Shown piece after piece: positions 24,190 to 36,737 of a DNA stretch of 64,000 nucleotides. The notes beneath the pieces were generated by a model. That model was not told where the DNA came from, made no database searches, and saw only the letters and a list, made by a program, of their open reading frames with translations. Both the position numbers and the translations under genes were made by a program. How positions within the stretch are numbered: position 1 is the first letter of the stretch; each line of letters starts with the position of its first letter. Source of the DNA: Antitrichia curtipendula (Eukaryota > Streptophyta > Bryopsida > Hypnales > Leucodontaceae); contig OX579641.1 in assembly GCA_951230915.1 (NCBI GenBank), forward strand, positions 16,346,254 through 16,410,253, given 5' to 3'.

Positions 24190-25127
24190 TCCAAAATTCC
24201 AAAGTAGCCCTCGAAAACTAGAAAATAGGCTAAATGACAACATAGCAATTTTGAATAGCTCACTACAAATAAATTTTTTATTTATTTTCTTTGAAAATCT
24301 TCACACAACATGAGCCCAAGGAGTACTGTTAAGGCCCAACAGTTTTCATAACTTTTGACTACATGGTTAAAAATTAATGTATGATATGGAAATTTTTAGT
24401 GATTGGTGGGCAACCTTGATAGCTCAAAAAAATTCTTAAAAAGTCACTTTTTTAAGAAATAAAAACTTGAAACTAGTTTCTTACATTTAACATATATATG
24501 TAGAAAGCTTTGAATCATTCTATTTTGATTAACGAGATGAAAATTATGAGGAGTTTTAGTTTGCGGGTAATTACAGATTCTCTACTCTACAAATTTTGAA
24601 GTCCTTTATTTAACTCAATTTTCAATATTTTTTGAAAAAAATAATATCATAGGATGTATATTATTTATTACAAACATTGGAATTGGGATTTTTCAATTCT
24701 ATAACTAAATTCTCAACTATTTAGTAATTTGAATCATTCTCTACTTCTTTCTACCTACTATTTTTTTCCTATATGTTGTACAATATAAGATGATATGAAA
24801 TTTTTCAAGCATGTAGCTAACTTGCTTTGAAAATGAATCCAAGGAAGCACTATCATTGGGACATTTTTTCATAAAAATGTGACCTTGTGAATTGCAACTG
24901 CCTAGGTTTTGGCAAGGCCAAAAAAAAGATTTTTGTCACTTCAAACATTAACATCTTGCAGTCTACTTGGTGGAAATTTCTGAAATTTTTCTTACATCTT
25001 TTCAATCCAACGAACTACAAGATCTTAAGGTTATATGTGTCAAAAAAAATTTCAAAAATTCAAAAAATGTACTAGAAATGTCAATTTTGGACGTTTTGGT
25101 GAAGACATAGTCAAAAACCTGTAGGGG
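24190..25127. mobile_element. Degenerate TTAA-type MITE, reversed and mosaic
   Basis: The right end reads GTAGGGG followed by TTAA (25128-25131). The body matches, in reverse orientation, the family at 44583-45502 and 63031-63935. The left portion instead resembles the right end of the 290-bp element at 11502-11791 (shared CTCACTACAAATA words). The left boundary near 24190 is approximate. Confidence 0.5.
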
Positions 25128-25131
25128 TTAA

Positions 25132-26887
25132 CCTTCTCAATACTTAAATCTAGAATTTGAAATCCCCAATTGATAATTGCATACAATGGGTACCAATTAC
25201 CATCATGCACCATTGTGTTTATGAAGCACTTGACTTGCACAAGTTTTGAATCAAGTGACACATCTTTGTACAAAAGTTTACAAACAAAAATCTACTTCAT
25301 TTTGCTACAACTAATTTTATAATCTTTATTAAAAAGTGGAAGAATTTATCCACCTCATACGTGGTATAAAATGCACATTCAAAAGAAAATGAAGTGAAAA
25401 ATATCCATTTTAGAATCCTTAAAAGGCAACCTAAGATTTTGAACATAAAGGTCAAATATAAATAACCTGGATAAATCCTTAAAACATTTTTAACAAACAA
25501 ACTACAATTCTTGTGAAAGTGAATACTTATATTCAAATATTCAAATTTTTTTCCAATTGTTATCAATAGGATTTCTAAATTTATTGTGCATAATGCACCG
25601 CAACAAAGTACTCTTTTGTATAAATTTCCTCATCTCAATGTAATTATGTACCTTAGATAGAGTTGGTACAAAAAATACTTGCTTTTACTCCAAATTCAAT
25701 GTGCATTTAACAATAAGAATTTTCAAAGTTTTTAAAACTATAAATATATATAGTAGTGCATTGTGACCAAAAATAATACATTATAGTATGCAAACACCCC
25801 AATTTGAAATTTCTTGTTAGAGTAACAATTGAATATTGACTATAACTGATATTTTCACAACAATTTTTTTTTTTAGTTTAGCTTTCCAAGTTCTAATTTT
25901 GATGATTTTAAGAAGATTTTTATTCCACCTCTTATTTTATTTTCACTCTTGAAGAACCTATTTTATTAAAATAAAATAATAATATTTGGAGTGAAGTATA
26001 TTTGTGCTTTCCAATATTCAAAAATAATTTTTAAGAAGAATTTTGAGGATCTATATCAAACAAATGCTAGGAAACTAATCAGAGAAGTACATGGATCGAT
26101 GAAGTATGAGTTTTAAATATATCGGTCTAAAGGACATGTTTGCATTCATTCACTAGTCAAAATTTGAATGCTAGGTCTTAAAAGGATTAAGAAAATAACT
26201 TTAAATGACTTAGTGGCAATTATGATCTTGCTAAAACGGACACGTTTCATTGAAGTGTAATAAATTAAATACTTTTTTAATAATAATATAATTATTATTA
26301 TTATTAATAATAATATTATAGGCTAATTTTATAATACAAGCCATTCACATCTAATATGTACATCATATGTGTAAGCAAAAGCATCTTCGAAGAGTGGAAG
26401 CTTGGAACAAAAAATGAATAAAATTAAGAAGATTAAAAAAATTGTATAATGAACTCAAGACAATATATGAAGGAAAAAAATATTAGCAATTGGGACTTCA
26501 ATGCACTATTGTAGCCTTAACTAGTAGTTGTCATGTTGGATTTTACACATGCACCAAAGTCCCCATCACTAGAAAATATATTTTTGTCAGCGTTCTTCTC
26601 TAATTTCCTATTTTTATGACTAGAAAACTTGACTACGCCAAAATATGACTAGTTGCCTTTGCCATCCAACACCAAATGTGACTACTCAATCAAGTTCCAC
26701 TAGTAAACAAATGTAATTTCCTTGTAGGACTTGTAAAATTTGGCATATAGACAACTAACATGATGCATGATGGATTTGTCAAAAAGAAAACCATGTTTGT
26801 GCAAAAATCTCACTCTATATGAGTCAAAGTGTGTTGAAATTGTCAAATAGGGTAAGAAAAACATGTTTCCTCATGAGTTCAAATGCT
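25132..26887. other. AT-rich intergenic DNA, no gene seen
   Basis: Short ORFs only. A TAA/TTA-rich palindromic patch lies near 26275-26320. Confidence 0.5.
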
Positions 26888-26960
26888 TTAACCCCTAAAG
26901 CCCCAAGGGTGTTTTCTATCAAAAAACACTCAAAACTACCACTTCTGTTGCATTCACTTA

Positions 26961-27540
26961 ACCCCTAAAGCCCCGAGGGTGTTTTCTGCCAAAAACCACT
27001 CAAAACTACCACTTCTATTGTATTCACTTAAGGAAACCAATTTTTTTGTTTTTGGGAGAATTTAACCGTAGGATCTTGTACTTAACTTGTCTGAGATCAT
27101 GTAGTAAACATTTCATCAAATTTGACCGTACGGATTGGAAGATATTAGCATTCAAAGTTAAACAGAAAGTTTTTTTCAAGAAGATGCTTAAATTGCCCGA
27201 AAAACTAAGATTGTCCATAACTTTCTCATCCCTAGTCCAAATAGAATGAATAAAATATTCAAATATATTTAAAAACATAATCTTTTAAGAAAAAAATTCA
27301 AAAAAAATTATTTTGACTTTTTGTAATTTTTTTTGGGCTGCCCGAGAATCTCCATTGCTCGCTCATTGTGCCATAACTTTTTCATCCGGCATCCGATTGA
27401 AACAAAAATTATATATCCACAAAGCTCTTGAAAAGCTACACAACCTCAAAAAATCTCAAAAAAATTCACTTCAAATTGAGACAATAGGAACCTACCCGGA
27501 TCCAAATTGTCCCCCGAGGGGATAGACAGGGCTTTAGGGG
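26961..27540. mobile_element. TTAA-type MITE, 580 bp, with a duplicated left end
   Basis: Flanked by TTAA at 26957-26960 and 27541-27544, with ends CCCCTAAAGCCCCGAGGGTG and GGGCTTTAGGGG. A second partial left end (TTAA at 26888-26891, then CCCCTAAAGCCCC) lies immediately before it. Closely related to the 580-bp copy at 32997-33576. Non-coding. Confidence 0.75.
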
Positions 27541-27544
27541 TTAA

Positions 27545-28050
27545 GGAAAACAAATTTTTTTTTTAAAAAATTTAACTGTAGGATCTTGTACTTAACTTGC
27601 CTGAAATCATGTAGTGACAATTTCATCAAATTTGATCGTACGGATTGGAATATATTAGCATTCAAAATTGACCAGAAAAAAAATTCTTAAGAAGGTGCTT
27701 AAATTGCCCGAAAAAATAAGATTGTCCATAACTTTCTCATCCCTAGTTCAAGTAGAATGAATCAAATCTTCACGTGTAGATAAAAACATAATATTTTAGA
27801 AAAAGAATTCAAAAAAAATTATTTTGATTTTTTGTAATTTTTTTTTAGTTGCCTGCCAGTCTCCATCTCTTGCTTATTGTGCCATAACTTTTTCATCCAA
27901 CATCCGATTAAAACAAAAAATACATATCCACAAAGCTCTTGCAAAGCTATACAACCTCAAAAAATCTCAAAAAATTCACTTCAAATTGAGACAATAGAAA
28001 CCTACCTGGACCCAAATTGTCCCCCAAAGAGACAAGTGGGGCTTTAGGGG
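27545..28050. mobile_element. Left-truncated copy of the 580-bp MITE family
   Basis: It directly follows the previous copy, sharing its TTAA, and lacks the first 70-90 bp of the family. It ends GGGCTTTAGGGG followed by TTAA (28051-28054). The tandem head-to-tail arrangement suggests unequal exchange or insertion at a shared TTAA. Confidence 0.65.
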
Positions 28051-28054
28051 TTAA

Positions 28055-31000
28055 TCTTTCAATCTTTGTAGTCAAAGTTTCTTGAAATATTTTCTACACA
28101 TTAGAGTTATTCGTAAAGTAAACCTGAGTTCAGAGGTAAAATTGGGGTTTGAACCCCTGCTTTATGTAAAAAAGCAGGTGAAAAAGTAAAAAGCTCGCGC
28201 AATCAACACTAGCAAAACAAAACTGGGGACCAAACTTTCTTTCGCATCGAAATGGTGCCTAAAAAAGTTTGGACCTGAGTTTACCTGTCAAAGAAATTGT
28301 ACATTGACAATTTGTGAGAATGGAGGGTGGAGAGGTTGTTTTTATAATGAAATCCACTGTTCTTTATGAACTCTCAAAGGATATGGGTTTATTTTAAGAT
28401 TGAGCTCCTCCAAGCTCTTACAAGTTACTTACAACTCCAACCATTTACATATCCCATATGGGTTGCTTTACCTCCTTTCACCAATTTGTATAAGACCTTG
28501 TTTAAAACTGGATACCAACCTAGGGATGACTTTACGAATAACTCTATTGCCATTGTAGTTTAGTACAATTTTTATGGTTGAATTTTAAAATTAAAATTAA
28601 AAATACCATTTTTTGCCTTAAAAATGGCATTTTGTCAAAATTTTACTCAAAATGTGTCATTGTCATATTTAAATCAAGCATCAAAAATCTAATTTAAAAA
28701 AAAATTATTTATGATTTGCCTATTGAAGATTTTGTGCAAGGGTGTCCATTTCAAATCTTGATTTTTTTAGTGTTAGAGGCTCAGAGAGATGAGCCTCAAA
28801 TGCATTGGATCTTGAGGAAAAATCTGTATTGAAAATTCATTTAGAAAAATTGTATAGTAGATTTTGAGAAGCTCTAAACCGATTATGATTATGCATGTTG
28901 ACTTTTTTCCTTTAACCTTGAATTTTTTTCATGACTTCAATTATAGATTTGACATGTAAAAAGTCAGATGAAAGACTTCAAATCACTTCCACATTTTTAA
29001 CATCCTCTTGATCAAACATTTTAATTTTCAATCCATGAGTGATATTGTGGCCTTTTCTTTTCTTATGTGATTCTTAACACATCTAGTTTGAAATTAAATG
29101 ATTATAATTTAGAAAACTAATAAATATGATGAAAACATATTCACATCTTGTAACAAAACTAATAAACATTAGGATTTTTTGTTTAGTTTTGAGTAAACTC
29201 CAAAAAGCTCAAAAAGTCCTTGGACATATAGGGGTTAAAGAATGATCTATTTGTGTCAAAATCATTTAATCCTAAAATTTTGGGCTAGTCAAACTATAGA
29301 AATCGTTTTTTTGGTTCCATATTAATCATTTGCTTTAACTCCTAAAGGCCAATTGTCAGTTGAATAAACAATTGAAAATGTGAATAGGTTCCTATGAAGT
29401 CAGTTTTGGTCAGATGTTTATGAAATTTTGACACAAGATGTGAATATGTACCCAATTAGTGGGAATATAATTTTTTTTCCGATTAGGTGTTCGAATCAAA
29501 ATTTTAAATTTTTTTGGCAGCCCAAGCAATTTGGAGATCTTTGGGGCATCTTTTGCAAAAACATTCATCAACTTTTGAAATTTGACATATATGTAATTTA
29601 TAAAAGATGGTATACAATTGTCCCAAAACACCAAATTTTCGTTCTCAAATTAGATTCTAAGAAGAATCAAACTTTGTTGGCTATGTCGGGGTAGTTTCGA
29701 GAAAAAATATTTTCTTTTGACTTCAATCCCTATTATCTTGCACTTGATGAAGTCGAAGTTCTTGAAACTTTTCACACATATTCCAAATGTTTGTCTCTAA
29801 TTTCTTACAATATGAAGTTCAACTAAAAAAAAAATTTCATTGCACAAGAAATCATCAAAAAATGACTAGTATATTGCCAATTCACCTAACCTCCTCGCAT
29901 TGCAAGGTGATTTAGAGTAAATTAGACATCTCAATTGCATCTGAAATTTTGCATGAATGAACCTAACATCATATATTTCGAGATGATGAAAATCTTCAAT
30001 TTTTGTGTAGAGCCAAAATATTCAGCCAAGGGGGCTCAAAGTCTGCTGACCCTATTTCACAAGAATGAAAAAAAAAAAAAAAAAAATTCTCAATTCAAAC
30101 GTTATAATCTTTCAATCCACGTGGTCAAACATCCAAAAATAAATTCCACACATTGCCTTATGTGTTTAATACACTTTTGTACGGTTTGAATCCCCCCCCA
30201 AAAAATATGATTTTTTATTTTGGACAACACATAAAAAAATTGGCAGTTGCGGACTTCTCCACTTCCAAAACACCCCTCCGACTTTCACAGTTTCAAGAAA
30301 AGAAAAGAAAAAGAGCACTCATTGGAAGTCCATCGTACTTTTGTGCAAGACATCCCCTTTTCACACTAAATTCTAAGAATGGACATAAGGGGCTTCTGTT
30401 TTACTACTCATAGACAGATTCTCTCTCATCCCATCTTTTCAGACATTTGACATTTTGTGTCCGCAGTGATGTTACAGGGTTATAAATTTATTAAAACATA
30501 AAAAATAAAACATTTAGTGTCCGCAGTGATGAGAAATTTTATTTAAAAAATAAAAAATAAAAACTGGTGAGGAAAAGGGGTTGATCACTGTGCAGCATGT
30601 GACGAGTCTCCATTTGCCGACACTTGTGTACCTCTCAAGACCTTTTTGAACTAGTGGCAGCAGTGGGGACCAATTGGGAAACCACTGGGAACGGAAAGAG
30701 AACGTGGGTTTTATTTTGGGAACGCAACAGTAACAGAGAATATGCGGCCAGTATGATCCAGATACTCCAGCCAACCGTTTTCCCTACACCACACCTGAGT
30801 GAGTAAAAATGGTTATTTAATTAGTATGGGTGAGTAATTGGTTAGTGTGAAAAATTGGTACGATCGATCTAACAACGTCATCGCTGTACTGTACACTCCC
30901 ACAAGTCGGTTACAACGTCATCCATGCAACTAATGTTGAATAATATGTTCTTGTGATAAATAGTTTATGAGTAATATATCATTTTGGTGTAGCAAATAGT

Positions 31001-31541
31001 ATTATAGAATGCCCTTGTCAAAAAGTGCACTCTGAATTGGCATGGTTCTTAAAAACAATTTTTTTCCAAAGTTGAATTCAAATAATGATTCCGAAGCGTT
31101 GTGGTGGACAAAACGTGATTGATGAGAGATCTTTAGAGAAAAATTGTAGAAATTCAAAATGCACCTTTTCATCGAAAAAGTTGATAATTTGGAGTTGCCT
31201 ACATTGGTGCTAGGTCTCCTCTTTCTTTGGTTAAGAATGTGTGACTTTAAATGAATGTAGTTGTTTGCACATGTTTGCAAAGTCAAAGTCAATTTCAACA
31301 AGTGGTATGATCTCTTCAAGTGAGCAAACATTTATCTTCACGTGCGATAATATGTTAGAGCTCTAAATTCACTTCATTTGTTCCTATTATATATGAATTT
31401 ATTCCAAGTAATTGTTGTCCAATACTGTTTTCAAAATGTGCCATGTCAAAACAATTTTTTCCATTCATACATAGGCCACGTGAGCAAAAGCAACTAGTTA
31501 AGACTTTGCATAGAAGCAAAATGTATTTCATAGAAAGCAAG
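28055..31541. other. Intergenic DNA with TTAA-family fragments
   Basis: No gene supported. A TTAA-family end occurs at about 29234 (AGGGG then TTAA), and an internal module of the same group lies around 30100-30190 (TATAATCTTTCAATCCACGTGG). The words GTGTCCGCAGTGATG occur twice about 59 bp apart (near 30460 and 30519). The part at 30590-30800 is GC-richer but without a convincing ORF. Confidence 0.45.
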
Positions 31542-31543
31542 TA

Positions 31544-32930
31544 AGGTAGTAGGCTCTAAAAGCGACCCTTTAACCCCTGAACGTCACAGGGGACGAAAAA
31601 CGTCCTCACAGCCTAAAAGTCAAATTCAAAGGGTTGTAACTTTTGCATCCAATGTCTAAATTCAATAAAACTTGTTGGAGAAGTTTTGCATACTAGTCTA
31701 GTTTGTGTGATAAAGTTTTCAGATCAATCCAAGATGTATAATAGTTTTGGGAGCCAATCGAAGTTCATAGGTTCAATTTGAGCTCACCAAACTGCATTTG
31801 ATGGCTGCAACTTTGGGGGCTTGTATCTTTGTAATCTAATGTTTTTTTTCAATAAAATTTGTTGGATTTTGTTTCCACTGAAGTCTAATTGTTGTGGTAA
31901 AGTTTTCATGTCAATCCGAGTTGTTTCGAATGATTGGGAGCAATTCAAAGTTCAAAATCCAGACATTGGTGGATTGCAGTGAACTTCGGCGGCCTATAAC
32001 TTCTTCATACAATGTCCAAATCTAATAATACTTGTTGGTAAAGTTGCGCATACTAGTCTAGTTTGTGTGGATAAAATTTCATAGCAATACAAGTAGTTAT
32101 AAGTGACTGAGAAGCATTTTAGTAGAAAGAGATTCAGTCATAGATGTGATTTTTGTTACTTTTTTCACTGTTTTCTGACATTTCAAATCCGTTTTGCAGA
32201 CACAATGATTCATTTGAATGATATTTTTTTTTCCACCAAAGTGTATATATTCTGTTTTTGAATCACTTTGTACCTTAAAGTTTTTTCATTTGAGTAGGTT
32301 TAGAAATCGAATTTCACCTCCAAATGTGTTTTTAAGAAAATTTCAGCACCTTTTTTCAACACTAAAACATTATAATCTTTTAATCAATACGGTCAAATGA
32401 CCCCAAATTTGTTCCACACCATCTACAACATGCACATTACAATATTGTACGGTTGAGATATTCATACCTTACTCTAATTTTGACTTTTCAGACTTGCAAT
32501 GGTAGGCAGTTTTTAAGCCTGGTTGGACCTCTGACGTTTAGGAGTTAAGGGCTGATTCGCCTTTTTTTTTATAGGTTTGCATGATTAAAAATATTTTTAG
32601 CTCATTTTCAAAGAAAGTCAAATAGATGCCAAACGTAACACAAGTGGTTTCATATTTTTTGAAGCATTTTTGAATTAGTTATGAATTTTCAAAGATTTCT
32701 GTTGTAGGTACCTATTTGTGACCCTAGATCTCCCAAAATCTGTCCCCTTGCAACTTCTAAAGTGATTTGAGGAAATCAAGGTCAATGATTGGCTCTTGCA
32801 ATAGAAAAACAAATTTTCCTTGATGCATTCAATAGCTAAAGTGGTCCATTCAAGGATCACCTGCAATCCATTCTACAACTAATTATAGGGTCAGTTTGAA
32901 GGAGAGGGTCGCTTTTACAGCACACTACCT
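31544..32930. mobile_element. TA-flanked AGGTA-type MITE, interrupted
   Basis: The left end AGGTAGTAGGCTCTAAAAGC and the right end (reverse complement AGGTAGTGTGCTGTAAAAGC) are flanked by TA at 31542-31543 and 32931-32932. The inverted repeat is 26 bp with three mismatches. The element at 31574-32544 is inserted 30 bp from its left end. Without that insertion it would be about 414 bp. Confidence 0.65.
31574..32544. mobile_element. TTAA-type MITE, 971 bp, nested
   Basis: Flanked by TTAA at 31570-31573 and 32545-32548. Ends are CCCCTGAACGTC and GACGTTTAGGAG. Inside lie three diverged tandem units of about 181 bp (near 31636, 31817 and 31996) sharing CTTGTTGG, TAGTCTAGTTTGTGTG and AAAGTTTTCA-TCAAT words. 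Inserted in the AGGTA-type element 31544-32930. Confidence 0.7.
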
Positions 32931-32996
32931 TAGAGTAAGCAATTGGCTCAAAGTTTGAGATGGTGTTTGACTAAATTTATCCTTGCCACCATTTAA

Positions 32997-33576
32997 CCCC
33001 TAAAGCCCCAAGGGTGTTTTCTACCAAAAACCACTCAAAACTACCACTTCTACTGTATTCACTTAAGGAAACCAATTTCTTTTGTTTTTTGGAAATTTAA
33101 CCGTAGGATCTTGTACTTAACTTGTTTGAGATCATGTAATAAAAATTTCATAGAATTTGACCGTACGGATTGGAAGATATTAGCATTCAAAGTTGAACAA
33201 AAAGTTTTTTTTCAAGAAGATGCTTAAATTGCCCGAAAAACTAAGATTGTCCATAACTTTCTCATCCCTAGTCCAAATAGAATGAATAAAATATTCAAAT
33301 ATATTTAAAAACATAATCTTTTAGGAAAAAAATTCAAAAAAAATTATTTTGACTTTTTGTAATTTTTTTTGGGCTGCCCGAGAATCTCCATTGCTCGCTC
33401 ATTGTGCCATAACTTTTTCATCCGGCATCCGATTGAAACAAAAATTATATATCCACAAAGCTCTTGCAAAGCTACACAACCTCAAAAAATCTCAAAAAAA
33501 TTCACTTCAAATTGAGACAATAGGAACCTACCCGGACCCAAATTGTCCCCCAAGGGGACAAGCGGGACTTTAAGGG
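32997..33576. mobile_element. TTAA-type MITE, 580 bp
   Basis: Flanked by TTAA at 32993-32996 and 33577-33580, beginning CCCCTAAAGCCCCAAGGGTG and ending GGGACTTTAAGGG. Nearly the same sequence as the copy at 26961-27540, suggesting recent amplification. Confidence 0.75.
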
Positions 33577-33802
33577 TTAAGGAACAACTTGTTTGATATA
33601 AATGCAATGAAAAGTTTGATTGTAATAATTCAATATAGTTATTCTCAAATAAACAAGGATAAGACACCATTTGTTTTTACAAGCTCCCTATACTTGAATG
33701 CCATTTGCACCAATGTAGCTTTTGCCTTCAAATGTTACGGGTATATACTAAAAAGAGAAAATAATTGATTTAAAATCAAACACCAAGCTTTGATCCAAAT
33801 TA

Positions 33803-33985
33803 CACCAATAATGATATTTTGTATAACTACACTAAATATAAATTTGAATTATAAATACTATAAGTTTATCATATCTATAAATTTTTCTTCTTTAAATGTA
33901 GTTAATAAAAATATTCATATATAAGGAAATTTTATAGTATTTATAAATCAAATAGTGTGGTTTACACTAAATATCATTATTAGTG
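33803..33985. mobile_element. MITE with pogo-like ends (copy 2), 183 bp
   Basis: Flanked by TA at 33801-33802 and 33986-33987. The right end, reverse-complemented, reads CACTAATAATGATATTTAGT and matches the first 22 bp of the transposon at 48036-58316 at 20 positions. The left end reads CACCAATAATGATATTTTGT. The arms continue pairing inward (ATTATAAATACTATAA), making a foldback. Probably mobilised by a pogo-like transposase. Confidence 0.75.
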
Positions 33986-33987
33986 TA

Positions 33988-35072
33988 GTAATGAATAAAG
34001 TGAACCAACCAATTTTACCACTCTCATCTCCATTCAATTATTATGTAATAGAAAGATACATTTCAGAGTGAAAATGTACATTGGGATTTTATAAAGGTAG
34101 AATCAGAATTTCAATGGTAATGGACTAATTCACCTTATTACCAATTAAGAATGTCTAAATGAAGCAAAACAAATGAATGAAGAGATTTGAAATTGAGCAA
34201 GGTGGGTATATGAGTATCTCCAATTTTGAGCCATTTGACCACACAAACAAGCAATTAGTAAAGTAGTTTAGCCTAATAGTGTCAATCACCCAATTTAGAC
34301 ATCTATTGGACCCTCTCATTCCCATAGAGTGTGATTTATTGATTTTAGAATGTCAAATAATGATATCAAGTTTATATCTATTTATAAATAATAAAAAGGT
34401 CAATAAATATGTATTTTGTTAAACATCGGTTCATATAGTCTTATTTGTAAATAAATGTTTGTTAGAACAAATAAGTTGCAAATTCAGGCAATAAAAGAGA
34501 TGCTTGCAAAATGAAAAACTTGTGCTTTCAAGACACTCACCAAACGGCATTAGAATGGAAAGTCACTCATCTTGAAGCTCTTTATTCCTTTAAAATCTAA
34601 TTGACCATTTTTTGGTCAAGTTGGAAGTATTTTCTTTCATATGGATGGATGGAGAATATATTTGGTTTGGATGCCCCAAAAACAAATGTAGAGAATTCTA
34701 TTTAGCTTTGGATGGGACAAAAATGGATTCATTTTGAGTTAATATGCAAAATTTGGATTGTTTTTTACGCTAAAATGGAGTCCACTGGTTGTTATTATAA
34801 ACAGAAAATCGGAACAATCAAACAATTCAAATTTTTTATAAGAGGTGCCTGTTACCAAGTACTTTACTAATTGGAAGACAGAAAGTTGACATACTTGCAA
34901 TCTCTTGTAGCTTGCCTACATTGAACTTCTAAAAATGGAAAAACCTAGCTCCACCTCAGAATTGATCATGGGCGTTAAAGGATTAAGATGGTCATGATTG
35001 CCATGTATTGACAATTTTATATTTGTACACCAAATGTGTTTGAAAATTCATATCATTTCAAGTCTTATTGGA
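33988..35072. other. AT-rich intergenic DNA, no gene seen
   Basis: No credible ORF and no confirmed terminal repeats. Confidence 0.5.
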
Positions 35073-35076
35073 TTAA

Positions 35077-35297
35077 CCCTTAAAGGACAAGTCAGTCACC
35101 GTAGAAATCATCTGTTTGGACTCCGTGAGATTTATTGGCTTAAAAAAATGAAAAAACATTCATTGAAAGACAAACTACTGTATAAGACCTTCCTTTCCAC
35201 ACAAAATTTGGAGGATGAAAATTTGCACTTTTGTCCTACTTAGAGAGATTTTTTGACATTCATCGACTTATAAAACGTCCTTTGGGTGGTTTATGGG
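35077..35297. mobile_element. TTAA-type 221-bp MITE (copy 2)
   Basis: Preceded by TTAA (35073-35076) and followed by TCAA, a one-base variant. Begins CCCTTAAAGGACAAGTCAGT. Same length and sequence family as 7977-8197. Confidence 0.65.
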
Positions 35298-35553
35298 TCA
35301 ATATGATTCCACTTGTATTTGAGTCCACTCAATTAAACTTTTCTCTAAAAAGTGCATGCAACATTGTCAAAAGATATCCAACTGCAAATTAGGGTTGTAA
35401 TAAGTTGATCTACCTTATATTAAAAATGATGTGTCTCTTTTATTAGAAAAGCAAAAGCAAACAACTCCACTTCAACAAGCTCTACTAGTTCTTTTCATAA
35501 GAATGTAGTTTTGAAGTACATGATGCACCCAACTGGATGTGTAAAACCAAGTA

Positions 35554-35768
35554 TGGTAGAACCATCCATAGTTGACCACTTCAACACATGACACATGTTT
35601 TGATTGTGAACAAATTCCAACCAAAGCTTGGAATGTCATGACACATGTTTTGATGGTACCAACCTTGAAAAAGGAGAAAAAATCACATTCCAAGCTTTGG
35701 TTGGAATTTGTTCCAATCTTGGTTGGAAATAGCTGTACCCCACAGGTTGGGAATGGATGGTTCTACCA
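35554..35768. mobile_element. Foldback MITE with TGGTAGAACCATCC ends
   Basis: A 215-bp element beginning TGGTAGAACCATCCAT and ending with its complement ATGGATGGTTCTACCA. The left flank is TA, the right flank AA. Inside, a perfect 29-bp inverted repeat (35608-35636 and 35685-35713) would form a strong hairpin. The TIR resembles that of 40758-41176. Confidence 0.65.
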
Positions 35769-35884
35769 AAGTCTTGGATGTAAAATAGCGCCTTTCATTT
35801 TGAAACAAAATTCTACTGAAGATCTTTTCATTCTTTTCGTCAAAAAGTATCAGAGATCACCCACAATCAATTAGGTTCAAACAC

Positions 35885-36737
35885 CCAATTGGGCGCACAA
35901 CACATAACTATAAGAGCTAGGCTCTGTAGGGCAAGTCATGCCATAACGTGGCTGCGCTGTAGATGTGGATTATTCAGTGTCCAAATTTGGCCTCCATTTT
36001 CAAGATCAACAACTACTGTATACTCGACCTTTCTGTAATGCCACGTCATGAGGAACAAAGGGCATCACAATGCATTCAAAAGGTGGTCCAATTACACAGC
36101 ATGACCGATTCTCAAGATGAACAGGGAATGTGTAATTAGAGAATGTTGAGTGTACATACGAATCTACACAAACTTTCTCAATTCATAGTTTGTGTTGCAG
36201 CAATTCGGCCTCCTCCTCTCGAAGGCCCCAGAGCCAAACAACCAATAGAAGTACAGAAGAAGAGCACAACGGCCATTTCGCCAAGCGTTTTTTTTCCTTC
36301 CCTCGTTGAATGTCAACAGATGACTTCGTACTATAATTTCAAAATTTACAACAAAGCAGCATCCTGAATTGCAACTCTTTCCAAATTGCAGCATCAGTCG
36401 CCCGTATTACTTTAAAATCTCATTGGATCCAGAGAAAACAATTCAAAACCCTGAACTATTCCTCCCTTGTATTAAATAAACAGACATGTAAAAACACACA
36501 CCTTGGATGGTTCCCTCGTGGAAGCAGAGACACACAGCATCCCGGCGCTTCTTCCAAGGTTACATCTTCGTGGCTCCACTTGGGTGTGTGGTGATGAGGG
36601 ATTTCAACCTCCCTAATATGTACAAAACTCCACTCAGATCATAATCTTTCTCAATGGTGGTCATCCCAAGATGACTCACACAACAGATGCAATGCCGGGA
36701 AAATCTAAAAGTTACCAAACGCACGCTGTGATTTCAG
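35885..36737. other. Downstream region of the AP2/ERF gene
   Basis: No independent gene is credible. The more balanced composition near 36100-36737, directly after the AP2/ERF stop on the - strand, is consistent with its 3' UTR. ORFs here are short and lack domains. Confidence 0.4.

Noticed and set aside
28140..28165. GGGTTTGAACCCC resembling a tRNA T-arm
   Set aside because: No matching acceptor, D-arm or anticodon arm around it. It looks like part of a local inverted repeat.
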